From Dipetalonema caudispina (lineage: Eukaryota; Nematoda; Chromadorea; Rhabditida; Onchocercidae): a stretch of 64,000 nucleotides of DNA. The notes under the pieces were generated by a model, which worked only from the letters and a program-made list of their open reading frames with translations, had not been told where the DNA came from and did not search any database. Location: assembly GCA_013365325.1 (NCBI GenBank), contig JABVXV010000047.1, positions 124,001 through 188,000 of the forward strand, in the 5' to 3' direction. How positions within the stretch are numbered: position 1 is the first letter of the stretch; every line of letters begins with the position of its first letter. Positions 12,855 through 24,955 of the stretch are shown here, piece by piece. The position numbers and the translations under genes were made by a program.

Positions 12855-15800
12855 ACAGTCGAAAAACTACCGGACAAAATGCTCCAAGCAATATTTTCAT
12901 ACTTGTCCCCTTATCAAGTACTCATTGTTGGACAAGTTTGTAAGCGGTGGAAAGAAATTGCTCAGAGTCCATCGCTATGGCATCTTATCTCTTTTCGCCC
13001 ATCATATGGTGGTTTACAGGTTCGTGCCTAATATTCTCAAGGTTTCATAGCCAAACTATCTCAATCTAGAGTTCTTTCCTTCTGTGTTTCTGACTTATCT
13101 GTTTACTTATTTTCCATATTTACTATAAAAAGACTAGAAATTTCGATTATATATCAGTGACAGTAGTCACATAATAGAGATCCATTTAAAATTTGACATG
13201 AAGTCAAAATTTTTAAGTATTGAGCAAAATTTTTCAGGTGACCAATCAAGATTATTTGTTGCATTTGATTGGATCGCGTTTTACAGAGTTACGAGTGATT
13301 GAACTGGCAACCGATCTGATAACACCTAATGTGCTTCATGAATTAGCTGCTCGATGTCCCCAGCTTTGGTCTATGACATTAGGTAAAACCTTTCCTGACT
13401 TTTTATGGTTTAGTGTCCAATCTTCTTTAAGTGGTAGAAATAAAATAAAATTTCGGTAAGTTTAGTCAAATGCAGTTAATATCAAACTTGGCAAATCCAT
13501 CTGATCATTCAGCACAGCATTTTTTGATGGTAAAAAATTTATGGTATCGATAAATCGTCTCGTATGATCTTTCTACTAATTAAGCAGATACGATAGTTAA
13601 CGATAATTAATGCAACACGTGGTAAAGTTTCCTTGTCGTTTAAAACTCCTGAGACATGTGACCTATTACAATGCCGTACCATTTAATCGCAGTTACTTGT
13701 TTGGAAGTTATGAGTATACCTCTTCAAATTCAAATCCATAGGTATTCCTCCTATAATACTGTTTTATCCATCTTTCATTCTCTTTACTTAATTGGCAGAT
13801 TTTTCAACAGCAATGCAGCTGCACGACTTCTCGGATTTGCAAAGTTTTCCTAGCAGATTACGCTCACTAACAATATGTTTGAGTGGGAACATTTTCTTGG
13901 AAGGATTTTTGAGGAAAGTTTACACATTCATCTCTTCTATGGAAGTGCTCCAAATCATTGGTAATTAACATACTTCATTTTAACAACTTTAATAATGACA
14001 TCACTAATCTAACTTGTTCCAACGAATTGAAAAACTTTGAATTAGATTAAGTCAAATAATTGAAGTGGTAGTTTTAGCAACTTTTCATATGTTTAAGAAT
14101 CCTAGTAATTCAATACTTGAATAGCGTTTGCAGGAACATATGAAAAGATAGAGGACGAAGAAGAGGAAGTTTATGAGACAGTGAATGTGCATAAACTAAA
14201 ACAGTATATACCGAATCTTCGTGTTGTTAACTTTTGGGGTGTTAGTTTATTCATATGTTTACATTTTGCTTTATTAATTTTCAAACTTTAATCCTCATTT
14301 TTTCAAGTTTTTTACCTTAGTGTCATGACAATCGCTTAATTCTTCGACATTTCCACTTAGCTGTTGCTAAGTAAATGATGTTGGGTAGGGGATGCAAGAA
14401 ATTTTATTTGAACAAAGTTCCAATTTTTTCTTTCTTTTGTCTCTTGAAAAAAGAAGCCTTAGATGATTTATTGATTATGAGTTTCAAGCTTCCTTTTGAG
14501 TCCCTTTTTTTGTTATGTCATTTTGGCTTTTTATATGAAGTGAATAGAAATTTCAGGTGCCTTTCATAACGGATGAGCATGTCGAGTCGATATCATCCAA
14601 TTGCGCTCATTTAGAGTGCCTCTGCGTCAATTATTGCACAAAAGTTACTGGATCTTGTCTTCGACTTGTACTACAACGCTGCAAGAAGCTTAGGAGCCTT
14701 CTTCTCGCTCACGCAAGTATGTTTCTCATGAGTGACTAAGTTATTGAACCTCGTCTGAGTACATTCTCGGTTTGTAGAAAGCTTCCAGGAATATATCTCG
14801 ATGTACTGCTATAGTATTATGCACATAAGCAAATAGTTTGGGACATTGAGAAACTAATTGATAGGAATATTACTGAAGCGGTTAGTAACGACTTGACTTT
14901 AATGTGTAGAAATTAAGCTACTGTATGCGTAGTTCATTAAATGAAATGAATTCAGCACTTGACAATGAAATCATAAAATCTGTCGAGTGGGAAAAAACAC
15001 ACATCGAAGAGCTAAATATCTGTGGTACTGAACTATCGTCTGATGCATTAATTAGTACCTTAACTCGGCTAAAACATCTCATTTGGCTTGACGCGTCTTG
15101 GTTGGAAAACATGAATGATCAGGTAAGATCATAAAATAACATTTTGTGCAACATTTGCCACAGGTTTTATCAAAACAGGAAATAGACCATAGTCAGGATT
15201 ACATATCTTCGAAACATTTATTAGCTCATTTTCAGGTCCTAGAAGCCTGGCTGGGCTCAGATTCTATTGTAAATTTACAGTATCTTAACTTAGACACCTG
15301 CGATTCACTGAATGAAGCTTCAATAACCGATCTTATATCCAGGATGGGCAACCAATTACTGGGTTTAAATTTGGGAGGACATCATAAATTATTGGAGTAT
15401 TTCTGGACGAATATGATCCCAAAGCTTAAAAACATTAAGTATGTTTTTTTAGTCCGATGTAGCCGTCCATGTCAATTTGTTGTTCGCTTTCTTATTCCAG
15501 GCTAATTCGAACTGTACTTGAAAACGATCCTTACTGCAACTTACAATTTATCAAAATTCCATGCTACCAATTTCAGTATACGTATCTTTGTCCTAAAAAA
15601 CGAATATATCCTTTGAAATCCTCGTAGTGGAAATATTTTCCACTGACATTTTCAACAGATTTTGAAACTCAATTATGCAGAGTACTTGTTATGGGAACGG
15701 CGGAAGACTGCTGCTCAAAAGTACTTGCGAAAATTCATATTGATCAATTTATTGATAGTATCGCGCAAAATTGTCCAAAGCTATGTCGTCTTGAAATTCG

Positions 15801-16285
15801 TTGGGATGATGGAACTCTAAGATTTAGTGACAAATCGAGGTACTTCTATCGCTTATTTCATTCACACACTCAGAATTTCAACTGAATTTCTGAACTTGCA
15901 TGCACAATGGAGCACTTTGATTTCACCATCTCGTTGGTTGTATTACTATTCTGCTTCAGCAAATTTATCGATACACTTCGACTGAAGTGTCTAAAACTGC
16001 GTTCGGTAGTACTATCTGATGGTCAATATTATGAATTGGTACGCGCTAATTTTGAAAGAGCTGATCGGTTATGCGTTGTCAGGTGAATAATCATTTTATT
16101 TGTGTAGTGCAAATTATATATATTTGTATCGGTGATTGGAAAATAAGTCAAGAGATATTCTTAAGAGTCCAACTTTAAAAATTAATTATAAACCCATAAC
16201 GTGTTATTATTCCTGATTTTTCAAAGTAGCACCTTTATCGCATGTACTTTGTAGAGATGAAACATCACCACCTATGGTACTCTGA
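12855..16285 (+). CDS. F-box and leucine-rich-repeat protein (FBXL type)
   Basis: The family supplies substrate-recognition subunits of SCF (SKP1-cullin-F-box) ubiquitin ligases. Ten exons splice in phase: 12855-13019, 13238-13382, 13799-13960, 14134-14240, 14557-14716, 14956-15122, 15236-15438, 15681-15839, 15960-16082 and 16255-16285, giving about 473 aa. The F-box is in the first exon (VEKLPDKMLQAIFSYLSPYQ, then VCKRWKEIAQSPSLW). LRR-like units follow: FTELRVIELATDLITPNVL, RLRSLTICLS, YIPNLRVVNFWG, HLECLCVNYC, KKLRSLLLAHA, LQYLNLDTCDSLNEA and CPKLCRLEIRW. An acidic loop (EDEEEEVYE) lies between repeats. The N-terminus is uncertain: F-box residues precede the first ATG in this exon (12879), so an upstream exon probably contributes. 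The exon ending at 12436 would fit in phase, either from its own ATG at 12326 (preceded by an in-frame stop) or from the upstream gene. The 31-nt last exon is the least certain. Confidence 0.85.
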
Positions 16286-16289
16286 AGTT

Positions 16290-18555
16290 GATGAATCAGA
16301 AATATATAGCACTCTATTTGTTATCTAATAGGATTCATGAGATTTGTATCGTTCATAAGACTAGGTACTAGTGCTAGGACCATCACTACCAAATCCGGTG
16401 TGTTGGAACTCGATGAAAACTAATCGTCACGGAGACAATTTACAGGACGCTGGAAATGTGCCGTACGGGATTAATGCATTGTTCAAAATATTACAATCAG
16501 TTACTGTTCAACTGACTGGAAATGATGGTTATAAATGAATACTCATGCCTTTTGAGCTATATAATTCAGTTAACCACTGCAAGTACACAACCCTTTAAGG
16601 ACTGAAAAATCTTCCTCCAAATCAGCAGATCAGTTACCATACAAGCCCAGTATTCGTATCGGTTTACAAGTGTACGATTGTGCCTCCCCTCTGCTAATAC
16701 GCCAACATTTATTCAACTATCCTTATGTGTGTTTATGATTGCGTATGCATCATGACAAAAATTACGGACAGGCATGAGTAGATTCATGAAAACACTATTT
16801 CTTCTTCCTACCACCTTAAGTTAATGATACCATTGTGATTTAACGACTTCGCGTATGTTCCGTATTCTTCGGAACAGGAAATCACGAAATAAGAAAATAA
16901 ATGGAACTCTTGAATGGGACCCACATTTCTTTTAACCATGTTTTATTCTTCTGTTCAAGTCAGACAATTAATTTATCACCTTTAATGATACGTATCACAA
17001 ATACAATGATTTCTTTTTGAGTTTGCCTTTTCCCAATATAACCAAATCTATTTCGCTGTAAAAAGACTTGTAAAATCCCAAATGTAAATGTAATATTACT
17101 GGTAGCGCATGACATGAAATTCTGCGCAGGAAAATGCAAAAGTCATGTAAAGACATGCGAAATAAAAAGCAAGAACACTAGAATAAATAAGAATAATAAA
17201 AGTATTCATCAAACGCTAAATTTAGCCATCACAGTAAATATCACAAGCGTGTAGCTGAAATAAAACTACACAAATAATAAAATATCTTTAGAAATAACAA
17301 TGAATTACAATGAGCAAGCCGAGCGTACCTTTTTAAAGGGAACAATTTGAAGTGCGAACAAATGGGTGTAAGAGAGAGTATGCTACGTTTTGCTATACTT
17401 GAGACTCTTCCAAATTGAGGAGAAAAAAGTCCCTGAAACTAGAACGATTATGAAAACAGAACGCTGGGAAAAGGTTAACTGCAACAACAACACACCACAT
17501 CAGATAACATATGATTGGTGACTATCACACCATAATTTGATAGATTCATAAACAAATATGAAAGATGATCTCCAGTCCATACATTGCACTGCTGAACAAG
17601 ACACTACTAACAACAATACGCCTAATGAACATTGCGTTTCGATAAGGGACAAAAAAGTTGAAAAAAAAAACATTTCTATTTCCCGTTTCAGAGTATTTCC
17701 TTTCTAAGTTCACAGATTTTGGAATTTTTATAATAAATTTTTTGTTCAAATAAAATTTGAATATTAACTCCTAATAAAATGACCCACAAATTCGTAGATT
17801 TATGCACAGAAAAAAGGTTGAGGTATAATAATTGGTAACTACTTGAAACATATTTTATAGAATCAATGATTGAAATAATAAATAAGAATAATGAATATTG
17901 TTCATATGAATGATAGCATAAAACGGTGTATGTACAGAGTCGTCCACGAAAGAGCGAAATTCGACTGGAACGGTAAAATTAAAATGAACAAAATATTACG
18001 AAATAGGAGGGAAATTAATGAGATTAATGGAGAAGCAATTGTGATTGCATGTAAATCTCAAATAGTACGACGTTTATGAAGCGTGATGAGATAATTTGAG
18101 CAAAAATGTTTAAAAATAGATGCTACACACTTTTCAATGATTAATAAACCTCGTAGAAATAAAGCTGCTATGCCTCGAGCCTACAACTATATATGACGGC
18201 AATCGCTGATTTAATGTTTACGGAAATAAGAAAATTTCAAAAGATGTTTCGTATAAAAAAGGGCAAAAACATTAGTTATTCTTGCAACTAGGCGGAGCAG
18301 TGGATGGTAGCCCTACAAATAACTGCAATATACCAATGAAAATTCCTAGTATCTGTGAATCCTTTTTAAATACTGTATTACTGGTAATAAGGCAACGAAG
18401 CAGAAGGTCCAGTCACTGAAAAAATACCGTGTAGAATTATAGAAATAGAATGCAGAACACCATAGAGAATGACATACCTTCAGAAAACTATTTCAATATT
18501 TCAAACATTAAAAAAACAAAATAGAATAAACTGCCATTTATCCTGAACCTGCACT
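16290..18555. other. Intergenic / 3' flanking region between convergent genes
   Basis: This lies between the 3' ends of the F-box gene (plus) and the RRM gene (minus), so it should hold both 3' UTRs. AATAAA motifs occur on both strands. I see no exon with matching splice sites; the short frames near 17546-17749 and 17891-18079 have no recognisable content. Confidence 0.55.
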
Positions 18556-18561
18556 TACTTT

Positions 18562-20493
18562 TTAATTTTTGTTTATTTTCTTAACTTTCTTCTTATCAGT
18601 TTTCACTTGTGGGATCTTTCTATCACGTTTATCATTCGCATCCTTTTTATCCCCTGCCTCTTTGACGGACTTTGCATTTACATCCTCCTTCTCTGTCTTT
18701 GGCGACTTGATAATTTTCTTATTTCCTGCATTTTCTTTTGATTTCTGCGCAGCATCAGCATCACAAGAAGTGCAAGCATTTTCCGCTTCAGCGAAATTCA
18801 AACTGTTCGCAAAACCATTCTCCAGAGCTTTTACGGAACCTTCATCAGGTGTTTCATGCCCACTGGCACTAGTAGAATCAGCTTGCTCATCAACTATCTC
18901 CGAGTCATTACCATCATACGTATCATTACGCTGATAGATAGAATGTTCAATTGGATTGCGCTGTAAAATAAGTTCAGGTTGCGTTATAAAACAAAAAAAA
19001 TAACAAACAACATCCTGTTTCTATTAAATATTATGTCAGTTCTATCGTAATATTTTACAAACAATAATACATAAATCTGGCAATTGAACTTACAGTAATT
19101 TCACACTTTTGGCCATTGATTACGTGGATTTTTCCATGCTCCAAACACTTATCAGCAGAAGATTTGCTTTCGAAAACAACAAAACCAAGTCCTCTAGGAT
19201 TGCCCAAAATTTCAACTTGCTCAACAGTCCCGAAATTATCGAAATACTGTCGTAGATCATCAACTGTGTGCCATGCCCAATGTATTCCTGAAATAAATGC
19301 CTTCAAAACCGGAAAGATACAGTCATTTGTAACATCAAAGAATATTATGTCACTTACATCTTTTCAAAGAAGAGAAAAGAATTTTACCTGATAAAGACAA
19401 TTTGCATCCCGGATCAGGTTCAATTTCCAGGAATGATGGAGGATGATTTGGAAGGAGGGGTGACATCTGTTCACGAGGTATAGCGCGCTTTGGGTCAACA
19501 ACCTAAAGAAAAAGTATCATAAGTATTTTAAACATGAATATAAAGCCTGACACAATAATACACGCAGGAAACAATTCCTAAACGTCATCTGACGAACGCG
19601 GGGAACAATTCCTAAATGTCATCTGACAACGAATGGGTACATACCTTGTTGTTTATGGTGTGAGGTCGGTCAGCCATAGCAGCTTCAGCCATTTGTATTG
19701 TTGCGAATGTAACAAATCCAAACCCACGTGAGTACTTTGTCTGTGGATCTCTGATAACTATACAGTCCACCACAGTACCCCATTGTGAATAATACTGTCG
19801 TAGCTTTAACAGATCAGCTCTTAGATAAACGAATCATCGTAAAAACTTTGTTCATTCCTAAACGGGCCGAAGACCCAGCAAATCTCAGAAAAACCTATAG
19901 CCATAGTAAGTTATTCGTGATTTAAAATAAATCCATGTATTTTACAAAAAATGTTAGAAATTTCGAAAAGCTTTATAATGAAATTCTGATTCATCCAGGA
20001 AATATCATTCTTAACGAAGGATTAGTAACTATAAGTAGGCTGCGACTCTTCTACATGTGAATGATACCTGCTCATCGGTTGTTTCGTGACTCAAACCACC
20101 GATAAATAACTTTCGCGGCTGAGGTGGACATTCAGTATTGTAATGTCCCACCAAAACTCCATTTCGATGCAGTGGTGGAAAAGTGTTCGGTGTAAAGGGA
20201 GGAAAAGGGAAAGGATGAAGTGCAGGGATATAAGACATGCGTTGAGCATTAGGGACACCCTGAAGCGACATGAACATCGGATGTGGCACGTGCACTCCTC
20301 CTGAAACTCATTTGCTATAGTAACATTCAAACTGATGATGAGTCCTAAACACAGACTGAATTATGATATAATATTCATCTGAATATTCAAAATCCTTTTG
20401 ATTTCCAGAAAGGTCATCTACTAAATGAAACACAGAGGTTTGATTATTTTATAAATACTAATACCAACCAGAAGAATATACAGGTGAAAACAT
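18562..20493 (-). CDS. hnRNP A-like RNA-binding protein with two RRMs (374 aa)
   Basis: Six exons join in phase: 20493-20469, 20300-20068, 19803-19645, 19502-19388, 19287-19094 and 18960-18562, totalling 1125 nt. The start exon encodes MFSPVYSSG; a Pro/Phe-rich leader follows. RRM1 (about residues 72-145) has RNP2 KLFIGGL and RNP1 RGFGFVTF, then the hnRNP A/B-type linker VDPKRAIPRE. RRM2 (about 173-242) has a canonical-looking RNP1, RGLGFVVF, but an RNP2 position reading KLSLSGIHWAW. The C-terminal 130 residues are disordered: acidic/Ser first, then very lysine-rich (KTDKKKVKKINKN at the end), like a nuclear-localising or nucleic-acid-binding tail. There is no Gly-rich tail of the A1 type. 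Likely role: nuclear mRNA binding, splicing or transport. The first exon is short and rests on phase and splice sites; the later exons are firm. Confidence 0.88.
19567..19632. repeat. Direct tandem duplication, about 33 bp x 2, in an intron
   Basis: Two adjacent copies sharing GAACAATTCCTAAA and GTCATCTGAC differ at a few bases. They lie in the intron between exons 3 and 4 of the RRM gene. Confidence 0.85.
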
Positions 20494-20499
20494 ATTGGA

Positions 20500-20938
20500 T
20501 TCGTTTCAATCACCTGACCAACGGATACTTTTTGAGACCAATACTGAAATTACGAATATCTGCATATCAGTGAAATGAAAATGTTATGTACATAAGTGAG
20601 ACACGGTTTTATGGATCTCAGAATCGTGGATACAAGAACCTCGTTTCGTTCTCTTATGAAATCCTGACCTTAAATTAGAGAAGCTCAAACTTCAACCACC
20701 CCAAGTCTGATCGAAGTGATGAAATGAAGTGGAAAAAGTAAGTGAGTCCTTTTAACTTCCCAGAATAAAACTGAAGAAGTTCTAATACCGTTTAAAAACG
20801 GAAACATATGCCTATAATGCAATAACAGCCAAATGTGCAAATAAAATGTTGCAGTGTTGCAGTGAACAAAAACGTTAAAGTGACGTGCAACGTATGGAAC
20901 GAAACTTTTGCATACCAAACTAGGGCTTATTTATACTG

Positions 20939-20976
<38 letters not shown>

Positions 20977-23900
20977 GCGGGATGTAATTTCAAATTCAAC
21001 AGTGAATTTCATGTAGATTAATGTAAACATCTAGCGACATAGTGAAAGTAGAAAAATAAAGTAAATGGAGTCCAATGCCATATTTTAAGATAAAGCATAT
21101 CCTGAAACATTCCAGTCCCACCTAATTCTAGGAAACCAAATACAACTCGCATCTTATCAACCGCCCTCGCTCGCTTAATCCACTCCGAGATTTCACCAAT
21201 CTGCTATCGTACGCAATAAAACGCTGCAATATATTAGACACAACAGTAATCTGTTGCAGCTCAAAAGCTGGGTCGAAGTTTAATGGAAAAGTATAGGATG
21301 TCACTTTTTGGCGATAATGGGGACTTTTTAGGGAGCTTTATGTATCACTGGTACCCATACAGGATATTCCAGGAGAAGGATGAAATATTGCATGGGTATG
21401 AAAATGGATTTATCGAATACAAACAGTAAGATTTTGTTGTTTTTCCCACCACAGGTTATATATTACAACTGTGAGCAATTCGAATACTTTCTAACCGAAA
21501 TATTCCAATCGCCCAAAGGGGGGAGGAAATATGACTGTCCGTTTTCCTTATTACCAATGTTCGCTGAGATCCTGAATTCCGGAAGCGTAGAAGATTTATC
21601 TTTCAAAAGTAATCAGCACTGTTCTCAATAGTTCAATGAAAAATACATGGGATGGCGAAGCACACCAAACTGACGGGACAGTGTGGTATTCAAGCTGAAG
21701 AAGCAACCATTCATTACAAGAAACATCTAAGCCGACATTCTATAACTGACTGGTGTGTTTTCCAGATCAAACAGTAAATTCAGGATAAAATGTTGGATGG
21801 AAATGTTTCACTTCTTTCTCTTTTCAAAGCAGTTTTATTCCGGATGAAATTCCGGACAAACCGGGAAAGTTTCAAGTCTTTCAAAAACCCATTTTGCATG
21901 TTACCTGCAATACTTTCTAACTGGAAAAATAGAAAAACCTTACGAGCGTGCACCAATCTACTGTAATAACAAAGATTTTAATTTAATCTAGAAGTCTACT
22001 ACTAATGAATAAGTGCATAACAATGAAGTACGTTAAATCAGAAGAAAGATGTTTCTTGAACTTAAGAGTTGAAATTTGTTGAAACTCCGCTTACAATATA
22101 TAATTCCAGATTGCTACATATAGGAACTTTTTAACATCCCCCAGAGAAACATCCACCTCTGTGATTTAAAAAAAAAAAAAAACTTGTTTTATCTTGCAAC
22201 TTTACAACCTAACAGCTATATTGCACGACAGTTCACTATCGTCCTCTCCTGCTTTGGTACGGCTGTGCAAACCATATCCTAGTAAGCCTTCCACTTGCAT
22301 CACCGGGTTTTCAAAACAGAAAAGATAACTGTTGATTTGGATTTCGTCTTACAATTACTCCTTCTTTTTCTTGAGGCATTCTATTCCAGTAGAGCCCTTA
22401 TTTTAGTCCTGATTGTGTAATACGATGACAAATTTCTTGTATTATTCTTATGGAAAACTAAAAATGAAAAGATTTCTATTGAACCATTTAAATTTTTTGG
22501 AACTAAAAATTTTGAAAAGTCACACTACTACGAGTAAACAATCGAAGCAGCTGCACCGCCATCGAGATATATAAATTGATGATGTAGAATAAAAAGGGGA
22601 TGGAGTGATGACCTCTCCTCTGTTTCCTACGAAAAGCATGATGGGCGACATGCGAAGCGAGCAAATCTCCCCCTCCCCCACGAATTTATATTTTCTACAT
22701 GTATGGGATCAGTCCATTCCTCCATCTCTCCCAGTTGTCTTCATTACCTTCAATGAATAACTAGTTATGAAAATCTTTATCTCGTCCTTAATGTAATCTT
22801 TCTTTTTCATATTCTCCCCTACGCTCCAAGCGAAACCGCCTATTTCCCTTGCAAAAGTGCTTCAAAATCTTTTTTAAAGCAACACACGAATGAAGCATTG
22901 TAGAGCACAATTTTTAACCAGCGATGAAGGAACGAACAGGATAGCATACTCCACTATTTTCATATTGTATATACGGAATGGAGCTACTTGTGAAAAAAAC
23001 TCACTTGGATATCCTATTGATTGATGATGATTCAAGACATCAACGATCGCTTTACAAATTAACCAACCGTTTTCTTCCTTTCATTAAATCATAATGATGT
23101 GATAAAAATTAAAAATCATGTCTGCCACAGAAAACAGAAAAAAGTGATTTATGCCCTCATGCAAAGTAGTCAACCATCAACTAAATACTGGACCGGCAGT
23201 ACACCTCCTGTACCTTACCGACATATGGCTTACAAGTCATGAGCTGTGTTGTGTGACTATTTGGACTGTCCGATCACTCGTACCACACAACCCCCTGGAT
23301 AGCAGTATATTTGCAAGTCCGATAGAACTTGCAAATCTCCTGATAAAGGTTCACACTGCGAGCCGTTAAAATCGCTCTTTTCAATCTACTCATCGGTCAA
23401 AAGTCATCAGTGGTTCGGACGTACGGTCTTCACCAACCAACACCTGGCACCACATTTCCAGCTTGTTTGGAAGCTTCTGGGCTACATAACCCGTCGTGCT
23501 TCGAAACTGTCCAACCGTTGCCACTTCCACACCGTGCTGAAATAAGTATCCGGATACGGGTTTCGTGGAAGGTTTTGTGTGATAAAAGGCGAAATACAAA
23601 AAAAAAAAGAAAAAAAAACTTCATATCGAAGCGCAAAATGTCGAATTGAAATAAAATCCACAACTTGCAAAATGACAACTTCAAAATGTTTAAATATATT
23701 CACAATATGATAAAACGATGTGTCATACACAATTTTCGTTAAAAGAAATATTAATATGACCAATGATAAGAAAAAGGGAACGAAATAAAAATAAAATCGT
23801 GAGTCGATTTGGTCGCAAATTGTCGACTGTTGACGCCGTTGCAGCCGATGCTGTTTCAAAAACAAATAACGGTCTTTCGAAAAACCCATTCACAATCCAA

Positions 23901-24950
23901 AATGTTAAAAGTTAGAAGCATAACTACAAAATATTGAAAACGAAATCCTGGAAATCTTAAAATGCACGAATCGAAATAAAAAAAATAAAACAAATTTAGA
24001 AAGATACGATAGTCATTATTCAAACGTTGAAGTAGGTTTAAATGGTGTTGGGGTAATTCCAGAATGTGCTAAAATCTTCGGAAAATATTTTAGAAGCAGT
24101 TACTACCAATTATTTCAATTCCAAACTGAACCAGCATATAAAACAGATAACAAATGCAAAATAGCGGAGAAAAATAATACTAAACTGATTAATTTTAGAA
24201 CAATATTGCATGTAAAGAAAAAAACGATTTGATGGACCATCTATCCAAATACAATTATAGAAGCTATCCAAAATACCCACAATACTCCTTACTGCTGTTA
24301 GTCTTATTTCTAATACTTTTAAAAATGTACACTTGGAATAATTTAACTTGAAGATGAATATACTGGGGAAAAGAAATTATAAAATAGCATCCACAAATCA
24401 CGCCTTTAACGTGTTAACATACGGTAACACCACCTATTTTCTACGACTGGCATTCACCATAATCAAAACTTGAGAAATAAGACTTACCTACTTTCATGTG
24501 AGGTAATGATACAAATAACAAAAGTAGAGTATTATAATAACCATAAATTAATTACTAACGGTGGGTAAGGGTGATTAATCTATGTGAACACTTGGGCCGA
24601 TTTGGTTGCGGAATGGTACGTCTAGGTGTCCAATTAGATGTTTTAACCTAGAAAATATTCCTACCGAAGCGCAATATCTGTGTGAGAAATACTGATGTAC
24701 AAGTGATGGCTTCCAATTGTATCACTACTTGTTGCCATCCTCTTCATCAGACACTATCAGAAAAATATTGTCATCTGGCTCTTCGCGTGAACTGGGATGG
24801 TCTGAAATTTGTCCTTTTTGTTTCCCACAAATTGAAAGTATGAAGAGAATTTTAGAAAAAGAATAACTTAAATTTTGGGGAAGTTGATTCATAAAAAACG
24901 AAATTATAAGAGTTTTGACTACCCGACCTCCTAAAGAATAATACCGTAAC
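20500..24950. other. Mostly non-coding region between two minus-strand genes
   Basis: The 5' flank of the RRM gene and the 3' flank of the proline-rich gene lie here. A coding-like stretch occurs at 21340-21425 on plus (MYHWYPYRIFQEKDE...), but its only downstream acceptor implies a 29-57 bp intron followed by an early stop, so I do not call a gene. The segment 23130-23600 is less AT-rich and contains a small perfect hairpin (23309-23336). Confidence 0.5.
20945..20974. repeat. (TA)n microsatellite
   Basis: About 15 TA units, about 450 bp upstream of the RRM gene start codon. Confidence 0.95.
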
Positions 24951-24955
24951 GCAGC

